Origin: Agrostemma githago
Taxonomy: Eukaryota > Streptophyta > Magnoliopsida > Caryophyllales > Caryophyllaceae
NCBI GenBank assembly: GCA_958450325.1
Contig: OY288251.1
Coordinates: forward strand, 68,589,666 to 68,653,665
Length of the DNA: 64,000 nt
Reading direction: 5' to 3'
Shown: positions 1 through 10,909 of the stretch, one piece after another
Layout of the letters: the number at the start of each line of letters is the position of its first letter
Numbering within the stretch: the first letter of the stretch is position 1
Program-made: the position numbers and the translations under genes
Notes under the pieces: model-generated
Seen by the model: only the letters and a program-made list of their open reading frames with translations
What the model was told of the DNA's origin: nothing
Database searches by the model: none

Positions 1-418
1 GGAAATGTCTTTTCTCCTTTTTATTGTTCCCATTTGAGTTTGTTCATTATTTACCGAGCTCATGTATTACGCTATTATATCTACACAGTTCAGTTTGTAA
101 ATGTTATTTGTATGAAATTATAATCATGTACTGTACTACGTATTTTTTGAGTTATTGTCGCTTCAGTAAAAAAAAAGAAGAAATTACGTTGAGATTAATG
201 GATCCGTGGAATTATTTCCATTGCATTAGATCTATGGGTATTTTGCGAAAGTGCAAAACACAAGGATATTTCTAAATTAACCATATGAAAGTAATTCTGC
301 CAAACAGATTAGTTTACCAAATACCAACATTCTTAAAAAAAAAAATCATCTTTATTCAATTCAATTGAGCAAAACATTAAAATGAAAACATGAAAAAAGA
401 AAAGTAAGAGAATTAAAT
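1..418. other. Left-edge spacer without recognised gene
   Basis: AT-rich sequence with no open frame that resembles a protein family. It ends at the stop codon of the minus-strand methyltransferase gene, so the right-hand part probably holds that gene's 3' UTR. The far left could be the 3' UTR of a gene lying outside the window; nothing in the sequence settles this. Confidence 0.5.
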
Positions 419-2669
419 TCAAAGGTCTTCAAATCCTTGTTCGTCGCCCTCATCTTCAGCTCTCTGGAATTCCCAACGCCATGTTTCCATCTGCGATGCA
501 CAAATAGTCAAATAGGCTTTGGCTAACTGCAACATAGTTTTTCCGAACTTCAACTAAGGGAATATACAGTGCGACAACGACACTTTTTCCCTCTGGTTCT
601 CCGCCTCCAGGGGGTTCCACTCATAAATAGTGGGTGCATTTATGTGTGTGTTTTATCGCGGTCGAAGAAACCACAACAGTCAGTAATTAATTAGTCATGT
701 ACTGCAGTATACTGACTACAGAATCCAGCAACACCAGTGATCATTACTAACCATTTTGTATAACTGAGTAACTGACCATGCTGAATTGATCAGTTGGCAG
801 AGATAACCTAACTCAATCCAACACAAATGACCCGTTTATTAGGTCTAGTAAAAAATTGACGGTATAAAGTTTGTTAGCACGTGATGTGAATAATGTCCAG
901 GGAAGGTTAAAAACCTGATCATCTGAAAATCTTAGATGCTCTGCAACAAAGAGTATGCTGTTGGAAGGTTCTTTCGATAGCTCAGCATCCAAACTTTTTG
1001 CAATATGTTCATGGTCAAACACTTTAACCTGAAATCCATGGCTCATGAAAATCCTGTGTATCCATTCTTCTTGACCGACCTGCCAAGGAACAAAACAAAA
1101 GACAGTCACCTAACAAAATAATGTTAAAGGTAAAGAAGAAACCATGGCATGAAAGAGCTACTACCTCAACCTCATGGGCAGGTTCTAATAACCCGGCTGG
1201 AATTTCTCCCATTAGGATACATCCCTTCATGGCTAAACTGCCAACCGTCACCAAAACATCCTCAAAACTTTCTAGTGTCATCAAAGGCAAACCCTGTCAA
1301 GCAAATGCATACTCGATAAAACGGTATCCACACATGCACACAACAATACTAACAACAGAAAACAGTTGCATTACCTGAAGGAGCCAGATGCTAGGCCGGT
1401 TGCCATTAAATCCTTTTTTTCGTAAAGCTTCTTGAATATTAGGAGCTTCGTTCGGAACATGAATCAATAAACAATTTCTGGTGACCTGAGCCCCGACACC
1501 TATTATTTGGTCGAGAACTATATCATGAGATGGAATTTATGGTAGAAGGTAGTGCACAGGAGCAACATCATTAAAAATAACCCGCCAATGTGCTAACGTA
1601 AGTGACTTAAGATAATTGGAATTCATTCTAACATCAGATAAAGACCAATTAACAAACAACATAATTACTACACTACCTAAAGGCTCCTACAAATGGACAG
1701 GTAGCACAGAGCCATACCTTTAAGCTTTGACGAGAGCTGAGTGTAAATCTTGTCAGCAGATATGTCAAAAATCAATGTGGAGGTCGGCCAAGTGAGCCTA
1801 TAAGCACGAGTATCTGCACCGTCCGTCAACAAAACAACCTACAGAATGTTTTTAATGCTCCAAAACAAGGGAACTAAGTGCAAGTGTTTGGTGTTTGTAC
1901 TGGTGGGTTGTACCTGTCTCAGTTCATGTGTATGTCCCAAAAGCTGAAGCATTTTTTGGTCGAGGAAGCAGGTGGCAAGGCAGTAAGGGTGTGCAGTGTG
2001 ACTAGTATCATTGATTGATGTAGTTGGAGAAACAAAGCAGGCGACATAAGGATCATGAAAAAGAGGCTCTGAAAGTTATACAATCAGAAAACATCTGGTA
2101 TATTAGGCTTCTGCTCAGAAGTCCTTATCATTAATGCATTGAGTGATAGTATGACATTTTTCCCAATTCGTATAACGGATCAAATACCTTATTCTTATTA
2201 CTGAGATAGATAACCACAAAACATGGTTATTCACTGGGTTGTTTGCTTAATATTTGAGGCATCATAACAATATGACCTTCGGACAGGAAACATGGGAAGA
2301 TGAATGTTGGTTGAGGCATTCAAATTAAACAACTTTCCAAATCATCAACAGTCAACACACCATGAATATGAATATCCCAACATAATCAATCAAGAATGAA
2401 TAAATGATTAAAATCTGAAAATGGCATGAACCCAACAGACCGAAAGAAAGAAGAAAGGGTTTACTTGGGCGAAGGGTCTCATAGAAACGAAGAGTAGCAG
2501 CGTTAATGGCAGCTTGGAGTAAAGGGTCATCACCATTACTCAAATTTGAAGTCGCCTTTAACACTGTCTTTGATGTTTTGTGGAAACGACGATGATGATG
2601 ATGATGATGATGATGTTGATGATGAGGTGACATTAATCTGAAGCTGGAGACTTTGACTACACCTTCCAT
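419..2669 (-). CDS. SAM-dependent methyltransferase, leucine carboxyl methyltransferase (LCMT) fold
   Basis: Seven exons (coding order): 2669-2465, 2068-1914, 1838-1718, 1499-1375, 1293-1165, 1079-915, 490-419. They sum to 972 nt, giving 323 residues, and every intron is GT-AG. The start is the first in-frame ATG. A serine- and histidine-rich N-terminus (eight consecutive His near residue 20) looks like a targeting or linker region. The SAM-binding strand reads VVLLTDGADTRAYRL (exon 3 start), followed by GNRPSIWLLQGLP across exons 4-5 and ILFVAEHLRFSDDQ in exon 6, before an acidic C-terminus (exon 7, WRWEFQRAEDEGDE). These match plant proteins annotated as putative SAM-dependent methyltransferases of the PPM1/LCMT superfamily (family knowledge). 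The substrate is unknown; it need not be PP2A. The His run comes from a CAT/ATG microsatellite at about 2594-2618. Confidence 0.88.
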
Positions 2670-3100
2670 CCTTGATTTCCTAACTTCTCACCAACAACAA
2701 CAACGTCTCTTAATCTGAGACATGTGTAGGAGTAGGATTGATGATTAGAGGGACCAAAATCGAGTCACTACCCGCTTTTTAAAACACTCTATTTTAATTG
2801 AGAAAATAATATCAGTTTTATGTTCAACCTTTGTGTACAAAAAAATGTTAGAGATTTTTTTTTGTATACTTACTAAATTGAATTTGTACAATTTAAGTTG
2901 TAATTTTTTAAATTTAAACCCAACAAAATTAAAAAAGTTTGTGATAACACTCAAGATCATAAGACTAATTGTACGTACAACTGATTGTATAATTTAGTCA
3001 TTGATTTAATTGACATCCGGATTTGATTTTACAAAAATAAAAACATATTTTTAACTTCAAAGCATACTTGTAAGTTAAAAAAAAAAAAAAAAAAAACATA

Positions 3101-3281
3101 CTCCCTCCTAATTTTTTTTTTATTTTTCCTCTTTTCTTTTTTTGCACTAGTTTAACAATCTTTATCTCTTTTCATTTTTAGATTGTACTTTAATATCATT
3201 TATTTATTCTTCTTTCAATTTTTTATTCTTATCATTACTCACAAGCCCCGTCATATTTTTACTTAATCAAGTAGGAGGGAG
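3101..3281. mobile_element. Stowaway-type MITE
   Basis: The left end CTCCCTCCTA and right end TAGGAGGGAG are inverted, and both are bordered by TA. Length is 181 bp with a T-rich core and no coding capacity. The CTCCCTCC terminus with a TA target duplication is the Stowaway (Tc1/mariner) signature. Confidence 0.75.
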
Positions 3282-3422
3282 TAATACGGAGTAGTAAGAA
3301 AATACTGTACTCCGTATTTGAAGACTTTTAGTTGGTAATTCCCTTGTTGTTTTGTTAGAGTTAGAGTTAGAGTTAGAGGTGAGAGGCGTAGTTGTGAAAC
3401 ATCAAACCACCGTCCTCCGGCT

Positions 3423-3454
3423 CCGTCCCCGTCCCCGTCCCCGTCCCCGTCCCC
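3423..3454. repeat. (CCCCGT)n microsatellite
   Basis: About five tandem CCCCGT units in an otherwise AT-rich spacer. They produce a glycine/aspartate low-complexity frame on the minus strand that is not credible as a gene. Confidence 0.85.
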
Positions 3455-3724
3455 TGGATCGTCATCTTCCTCCCAACACAATACTCAATAGGAGGTATTC
3501 CCACTTTCTGTCAAGTTGACTACTGTCTACTCTAGTCATAGCCCCTTGCTGCTCCCCACGCATCACACTCTACTTACCTATATCTTGAATTTCAAAACCT
3601 GATTAAATTAAACTTGCTTACTTACCTATATCTTGATTTTTAATTTAATTTAATTAAGATAATAAGCTTGCTTATTATTCTTTGTTCCATCGAAAACTTA
3701 TGGTCTCTGAATGGGTTTATGCAG

Positions 3725-4279
3725 AAAAATGAAGTGAGCATTGCTTCATTACTTGCAGGAACTTCTGATAACACTGGTTCTGGCATTGCTCGCAGATTAG
3801 GTTAACCCTTAACAATAATTGTACTAATAGGTTGTTGACATTTTCTTTTTTGAAAATTGGAAAATTATTGAAGTGTGACCTTGTGAACAATCTATTAGAG
3901 CAGAGGAAGTAGTAACATTTTGTGTACTGCCTAACACGCTAAACCCTGGTTGATTTAATGAATTGCAGTCCTCCGAACTGGGCTCAATATAGTATTAGCA
4001 TGCAATCTTCCGAAGAATAACTCTATGCTAGAGGTTTGTCATCTCTGATTCTCTTCCTCATCTAAACCTTATGTTTCAGTTTTTATCAAGGACCAGCCTC
4101 ACAAAACCATGTACGTCAGTACGTGATGTGTATTATAGAAACAAGTAAATCTTGGATGGTGTATTATGTATTTACAAGAATTTCTGGCTTATACTCTGTA
4201 GATCAATGCTGAAAAGAAGCTGGCGGAGAAGCTGATTAGTCTGGGATACACAAAACCAAGACCTGAAAAATCAACGTGA
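3725..4279 (+). pseudogene. Proteasome assembly chaperone 4 (PAC4/PSMG4)-like, C-terminal exons only
   Basis: Three consecutive exons, 3725-3800, 3969-4033 and 4202-4279, keep one frame and intact GT-AG junctions, and end in TGA. They encode about 72 residues: NEVSIASLLAGTSDNTGSGI, then a stretch with RTGLNIVLACNLPKNN, then AEKKLAEKLISLGYTKP. This resembles the C-terminal half of PAC4, which in animals and plants carries a similar SLLGxTSDxTSxGxAxRL segment (family knowledge). PAC4 pairs with PAC3 to help build the 20S proteasome alpha ring. The N-terminal half (beta strands with the VRL/YVWVG-like core) was not found upstream, although a good acceptor precedes the first exon. Either a 5' exon escaped recognition or this is a truncated copy; a Stowaway MITE sits 440 bp upstream. 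No stop or frameshift is present in what remains. Confidence 0.62.
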
Positions 4280-5286
4280 ACAAAAAAAACAGCTCTTGGC
4301 TTGGGTATCTTGTTTGATCCATTCATATTGCAACAAGCTAGCTCTCTAGCTTGCAAGAATCGTATGAGATCTGAAGTTATGAGAAAGGTGGGTGGAAATT
4401 TCACAATTCCTACGAAGATCAAAGTTGATGAGTTTCGAAAAACATTGGATATGTTTTTGTCTGTCTTCTTGGAATAGTTTAGATTACTGTCTGCGTGCTA
4501 GAATGCTTGGAAAAATACAGTTGGATCAAGTTAATCCTCCATTTATACTACAGAAATTTGACGTAGTTATTTTGCTGTACTTTTATAGAAGTACATGGCT
4601 CTTTCCTTTTCTTATTTTCTTATGCTAGGAAATCCTTTAACCAAACACCCAAGGTGGCAAAGCCTATCATCGGGTGGAGTTGATTCGAGGCGGATCATTT
4701 TGGATTTAGATTGATATCCGGGTTTGTCAGATGTGGAGGGGGACATTCTAGGCCATTTTCAGTGTGTTATTATCAAGATACTTAGGGTTCATCATCAAAT
4801 TGTGTTAGGATCAAGCTCGGGTCTTTACTTCGGAGGTTAGGTCGGGTTATACATGTTGTGTCAGTTTTCTCGGGTTTGGGGAGTACAATAGTACATATCT
4901 ATTTATGTAATAGAATATCGGTTTTTCTATTGTAGCTGGGCACACGTTAATAACTAACTAAAAACAACATTTACCTCGTGGACACACTTCAATAACTTAA
5001 TTCAAGCAACATACCTGGTAAATGTTGTGATTAAAATGTACCCACTGGGCACATATTAGAAAAACTGATCATCCATCCGACTAAAAGGATAAAATCAAAA
5101 TATATCTAAAATATCAATGCGGTCTTTATCTAATCACAAATTTGCGACGAATATTCTCGTCCTAGAACAAGCTTATGTTTGGAAAAGCACGAGGGTAAGA
5201 AGGAAACGCAAAAAGGCGATGAGAGTTGTGCAGACAATGGGAAGCAGTAAATAAAGGAGGGCATAATAACACTCCTACGTAAAGAC
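4280..5286. other. Spacer before OEP16-4
   Basis: Probable 3' UTR of the PAC4-like exons, followed by AT-rich sequence. No gene recognised. Confidence 0.45.
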
Positions 5287-7415
5287 ATGGAGGATGAATT
5301 GGTTGAAGCCGATACACCTTGTTCTTCTATCGCCATTGATTCCATTGCTCGAATCGCCACTGTATTCCATTCCCCCTCCTCCCTTTCTACTTCATTTTTC
5401 AACCTTGATTTCACTCACTTTTACTCTCTATACATATTCCATGCTCAATCATCATTCTAAATTTCTCAGGCGGGTGCACTTTGGGGCTCTTGTATAGGAC
5501 CTTATGATGCCGACAAACTAGGTACACTCCTATATTACTTCATTACCCAGAAATCATAGATACCCTTTTTATCATTTTGAATTTTTCATCATGGGTTGCC
5601 TTCCAATTAATTGGTTTCTTACTTGTGAAAGTTTGATTTTGATTTTTTTTGAATTAGGGTTTGTGTTGTTAATTTGTGTTAGGGTTGAGTGGATTTCCTC
5701 GGGCTTCCTATGTGGTAAGCTTAAAACCCTCAAACAATGAACAAAACCGTTTCATTTTTGTGTTGATTGTTTGTTTCGTATAATAAGTTTGTGTGTGTTG
5801 CATTGTTGTTTTTAACTATGCAATGTGGAATGCAGGCGAAATTGATTGCCAAGACAAGCCTTCAATGTGGTACTATTCTAACTCCTCCATTCCATTTTGA
5901 GACGTTTCGCTTCATTTGTAAAAGCATGTGGATGCTTAATGCTAATGTAATTGTATGTGTGTCTTGTTTGTTCGTTATGAATTTGAACGAGTAAAACATG
6001 GTTGTTTTCGGCTGAAGTGGGTTTAACTCAACTGAACTAAAATGATTTGAAAAGGCCAAGACAAAATGAACCTGCGGAACAAGGCCTAAGAGGCTAGATA
6101 GGGAGGTATTAGGGCAGGAGTAAACATTGAGAGCTGTCGATTTTGTGTGGCTTACTCACCTTCCCCTTTGTTAGACAGGGAGGTAGGCAGAATTTGGTCA
6201 TAGGCTCATAGTGCTGTTGTTTCTCAAACATTTTTGGTATTTTACCTCCTTTCATGTTTATACCTTCAAGCGTATGATCGTGAGCGTCCGCTGTATAACG
6301 ACATTATGTGCGTGGGCTTATATTATTACAACTCTCTTTGGATAGGAGCTTTTGCTGGAATTTTTACTATGACTCGCTGTGGAATTCAAAATTATCGAGG
6401 GCGTTCAGATGTGGTTAGTTTGTAGCTTCTGCGTTTACATTATGTTTATGATAGTACAAAAATATGGAATACTATGTTAAAATAGGATCAAACTATAATT
6501 CTTGAATTAATTTGTTTAAATTACCCTTAATAATGTGTCAGACTCTATTTAATAGTCCGAGTAATAGTATTGTACCATCAGCCTGCCTTGTAGCATATTT
6601 CCCAAGTGAAAGATGATAAATTTGGGGGAAATTCTTTATTGTACCCTTATGTTCTCGAGTTTTCTAATTTTGACACCTGCGGCCCTGCCTTTTGAAATTC
6701 TATTTGATGTACCTTTTGAACTGGCATTGTGTCTTTTGAGCAATGAGAATACTATACACTTGTGTAAGTATTGTCCCGATTTATCTTTGGTGGTCAAATT
6801 ATTTCGACTCTGATCGATACTTTCTCATAATGTACAATAATTACATTTTTAAACTAAGATAATATGAAAATACAGTAGTTGTTTTGATAAATCATGCATG
6901 ACAACTTTTACTTTCTACACCATCTCTCTGTATATATTGGTGAAATCAAGTTGACATTAGTTTGGAATTTGTGTAACTTTTATGACTTGTGAATCGCTCT
7001 CTTCTTATTCTTCATTGGACGGTTTGAATGGACTTCGCCATTCTTTCCCAACTAAAATAGAAAAAGGCTGTATCACATCGAGATGTCTATTCATTTTCCG
7101 CCCTCAATGAGATGGGGAATTTGGAACCTACTATTTTTAGAAACTTTTGGGCCCTTTATCTTTCTGAATTGAGGCCCGGCATGGCCCAGCTCGCGTCGTT
7201 CCAACAACCAGCGGGGAGCACCTCAGTATACTATCGTGCGTAACCTTTGAATAACCAACTAAGCAAATAACACATTGCAGATTAATGCTGCAGCTGCAGG
7301 AGCTGTAGTGGGAGGTCTTATAGCTGCAGGAACTCGTAGTAAAAAGCAAGTGGCCGGAATGGCTGCTCTTCTCTCCATCCTAGGTGCTGCTTCTGATTAT
7401 TCCCGGACATTCTGA
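5287..7415 (+). CDS. OEP16-4: Outer envelope pore protein 16-4 (Tim17/Tim22/Tim23/PMP24 family)
   Basis: Six exons, 5287-5361, 5470-5521, 5683-5714, 5836-5869, 6346-6413 and 7281-7415, total 396 nt and encode 131 residues. The start ATG opens the frame MEDELVEADTPCSSIAIDSI, the usual OEP16-4 N-terminus. Glycine-rich helices follow: AGALWGSCIGPYDADKLGLS, AGIFTMTRCGIQNYRGRSD, then an Ala/Gly-rich helix with AAAAGAVVGGLIAAGTRSKK, ending in SRTF. Members of this family form four-helix channels or translocase subunits; OEP16 isoforms sit in the outer plastid envelope, and related PRAT proteins occur in mitochondria (family knowledge). Location here is inferred from the match to isoform 4. The 68-nt exon 5 carries the conserved YRGR segment. 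A donor after 7440 and an acceptor near 8249 suggest an additional 3' UTR intron. Confidence 0.9.
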
Positions 7416-8935
7416 CATTGATTTGTGTTTTGCGAGACAAGGTTAGCTTTCCTGTGCATATCTCTTTTCCGTATTGATTTCAGTTTGGCTGCCAAATGCT
7501 TGTGTTTTTGAAATGTAAATTTGAGTTAAGTCACGCACTAGAAGTCTAGAACACATCATAATGATTATCTCCCTGAGATTTTGTTCTTGAGAAAACTGCA
7601 TTTGATGGGATTGCCTTAACTTTTCAATTGCTTTCTTCCTCTCCCACCTTTTGGCCCGAGCTTCTGACAGACTTCTCAATCTTTGTTTAAAAAAGTGCAC
7701 CTAAGGTGCGGCCTCAAATGAGGCACTAACTAAAACGCCTCACTGCATTTTAGGTGTGCCTTTTACAAGGCTCACTTGACAAAACTTGTTAGTATGCACT
7801 CTCCAAACCTTTTTCAGCTACGTCGTTAGTTACACCCTTTATTCCCACCTTTTACTCCTTTGGATGTTTGCTACCCTCAAAACTCCTAAGAAAGGTTGTG
7901 GCCCAAAATTTTATTTCGAAAATACAAATTTGCTACTAAAACACAGGCGCCTAACGTCCGAAAGGCGCGTGCATTTGTCACCTTGGCCCCTTAGCACCTT
8001 GTTCTCGATGAAAAGTTGTAAGTCTGTGAATCATATGCCATCTTCGGAATTCCACTCAAGTGGAAAAGGTGACTATGAAGGTGTGAATTGCAATGAATTG
8101 GACATTGTATTGTTCTTTCTTGAAATTTACAAGTGAAATACAGTACATGTTTAAGTGTTTTTTAACCTGATTGTCTGATTCTATAATTTACTTGACTGTG
8201 TGATTGTGTCTGAACTGAATATTGAAATCTGTTTTTGCCGGTTGCTAGGAAAAAGTAGCATCGGCACTGGATTTTTTCAGCGTTCGTACGCACCCTATGA
8301 ATCACCGGCATCTCTTGTTTTATCAGCAGCGGGTCGCGTATAACAGCTTTAAGCTCTGATCAAACTTCTTCCAGTCTTGTCTGGCTGATATAGTGACATT
8401 CAAGGACATATCAACTCTGAAACCAAACTTTTTGATCCTTTTTTCTTATGCTTGATTCAATATTGATGTGTTCGAACCCAAGTCCAGACTGTTGTTATCA
8501 TTTGCTGCTCCGTCTTTTGGCCTGCCAATTGTTTGATTTCCCCTTTATGCCAGAGTTGTATGGCCTAGTCAAGTGTATACTCATATTGTGAAAGAGGAGA
8601 GACTTGGATTTTTGATTTTTTTTTTTTTCATGCAATGACCTTGGATCTAGCCTCGGATATGAATTTGAGTTCTTGAGCAAAGGCTGCCATCCCTAGTTGG
8701 TTTTGCGTAACGGCACCCTCGAATGCTCTCTTTTGTTATTAAAATTTTGTGTGGACATTATGACCTGCATAACACCCTTAAAAAAAATTCAATCATTTTT
8801 ATTTTGGATCCTCAAATGTCAGAGAAAAAAGTGTTTTTTTTCAACTGTTTCACTTCTCCTGATTTTTGTACCATGGGTCATAGGTAGTTTCCCATTATAA
8901 CTTGTTCGATTTCAAGACTAAACATCAAGTACACG
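7416..8935. other. 3' region of OEP16-4 and spacer
   Basis: Contains a possible 3' UTR intron (about 7441-8249) and a low-copy-looking repeat rich in aggcgc/gcctc words (about 7690-8000). No further gene recognised. Confidence 0.4.
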
Positions 8936-10590
8936 TTAGTTTCGAGTGTATATATCGAAGATTTCACTCTAATCCAACGTTATAGAAAATATAGTAAAAC
9001 GTCCTTTAAATGCGGTTATTTGAAACCATACTAACTGTCAACTACAGCGAAACATTTGTACAATGTATGGAGTAGATACTATGCGAATTTGGAGACATTT
9101 AATTTCGGGACTAAATCGGCCGAAAAATGTAGATAATAACCTTCTAATTACCCGTTTCAGGTGATTTTTCGAAAAATGTGAAATATTTTGCTGGCGAACT
9201 AAATAGGATCCACATAACATAAAATAACTGACGGATGTTAAAAAAACACTAAAATAGTTTAGTTTCGAGTATATATATCAAAGAATTTTCTCTAATCCAA
9301 CGTTAGATGAAATATAGTGAAACGTCCTTTAAATGCGATTATTTGAAACCTTACTTGCGCTTTATTACTACGAAACATTTCTACAATGTATGGAGTAATT
9401 ACTGTGTGAATTTAGAGACATTTAATTTCGGGACCAAATCGGCCGAAAAACGTGAATAATATAACCTTCAAATTACCCGTTTCTGGTGATTTTTCGAAAA
9501 ATGTGAGATATTTTGTTAGCTAACTAAGTAGGACCTGCATAACATAAAATGACTGACGGATGTTAAAAAAACACTAAAATAGTTTAGTTTCGAGTATATA
9601 TATATCGAAGATTTTTCTCTAATTCAACGTTACAGAAAAATAGTAAAACGTCCTTTAAATGCGATTATTTAAAACCATACTTAACTTCTATTACAACGAA
9701 ACATTTCTACAATGTATGAAGTAGTTACTGTGCGAATTTGGAGACATTTAATTTCGGGACCAAATCGGCACGAAAAACGTGTATAATAACCTTCAAATTA
9801 TCCGTTTCAGGTAATTTTTCGAAAAATGTCAAATATTTTACTGGCGAACTAAATAGGATCCGTACAACATAAATGACTGACGGATGTTAAAAAAACTCTA
9901 AAATAGTTTAGTTTCGAGTATATATATCGAAAATTTCGCCCTAATCCGACGTTACTCGAAAGATAGTCGAATGTTTATTAAATGTGTTTATTTGAAACCA
10001 TACGTATTTTCTACTATAGCTAGAAGTTTCTACAATGTATCGAGTACTTACTGTGTGAATTTGGAGACATTTAATTTCGGGAGCAAATCGGCCCGAAAAA
10101 CGTGTATAATTACCTTCAAATTTGCTGGTTTCAAGTGATTTTCGAAAAATTTGAGATATATATTTCTTGACATATAAATAGTATTTGTATAATATAAAAG
10201 GAGTGATGGTTGTTAAAAAACTCTAAAATTGTTCCGTTTGAGTATATACAATATATGTCAAATATATTGCCTTAATCCTACGTTATTTGAAAGATGGTTG
10301 AATGTACAATGTACGGAGTATTGAATAGTTACTGTTCAAATTTGAAGACATTTAATTTTCGGACCAAATCGGTCCGAAAAACATGGATAATAATAACCTT
10401 CAAAATTCGATTGTTTCAGATAATTTTTCAAAAAATGTGAGATAATTTGTTGACCATCTAAGCAGAACCAATATAACATAGATGACTAACGGTTGTTAAA
10501 AAAAACTATAAAGTGATTCAATTACAAGAATACATATCATAAATTTCGCTTTAATCCGACGCTACTCGAAAGATAGTCCGATGACTTTTA
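8936..10590. repeat. Tandem array of a ~324-bp satellite, six units
   Basis: The phrase TTAGTTTCGAGTATATATAT recurs with variation at about 8936, 9259, 9584, 9908, 10232 and 10517, giving spacings of 323, 325, 324, 324 and 285. Each unit also carries GGAGACATTTAATTTCGGGA, CAAATCGGCC and TGACGGATGTTAAAAAAAC in the same order. The first four units are very similar; the fifth and sixth are increasingly diverged and the last is incomplete. No open frame is conserved. Confidence 0.93.
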
Positions 10591-10909
10591 AATATCAGAA
10601 CTATATAATACTCCAATTTCAATAATAAACTTAAATTTTATCCATTTCGGAGGTCGTATTGCACAAGTTTTAACTGTCAAAACTCGGAGAAATATGGAAG
10701 GAATAACCAAAACTGTGATTCGTGGGTTTTGCCAGTTTTTCGAAGGGCAAAGAATCGATGAAATGAATACTGCATGAGATAATATTAATGAAGGCGTCTG
10801 TCTACTTTTAAACAAATTATAAAAGGAAAGGAAAAATAGCATAAAAAAAGAAGGTGAGAAGTGCTATTTCTCTAAATCTATACTCTCATCATCATCATCA
10901 TCATTCTCT

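Larger units (their letters stand above)
2670..3724. other. Spacer between divergent genes, with MITE and CCCCGT microsatellite
   Basis: Very AT-rich spacer holding a Stowaway-type element (3101-3281), two copies of the word TACTCCGTA (3285 and 3308), and a (CCCCGT)n microsatellite at about 3423-3454. No 5' exon of the PAC4-like gene could be recognised here on the plus strand. Confidence 0.55.

Noticed and set aside
3263..3481. Minus-strand frame with a Gly/Asp run
   Set aside because: It is the product of the (CCCCGT)n microsatellite and adjacent low-complexity DNA.
8936..10590. CRISPR array
   Set aside because: Units are 324 bp of continuous similarity with no spacers, in a plant genome; it is a satellite.
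10588..10842. 84-residue minus-strand frame after the satellite
   Set aside because: Overlaps the decayed last satellite unit and the UXS 3' flank; no domain or start context.
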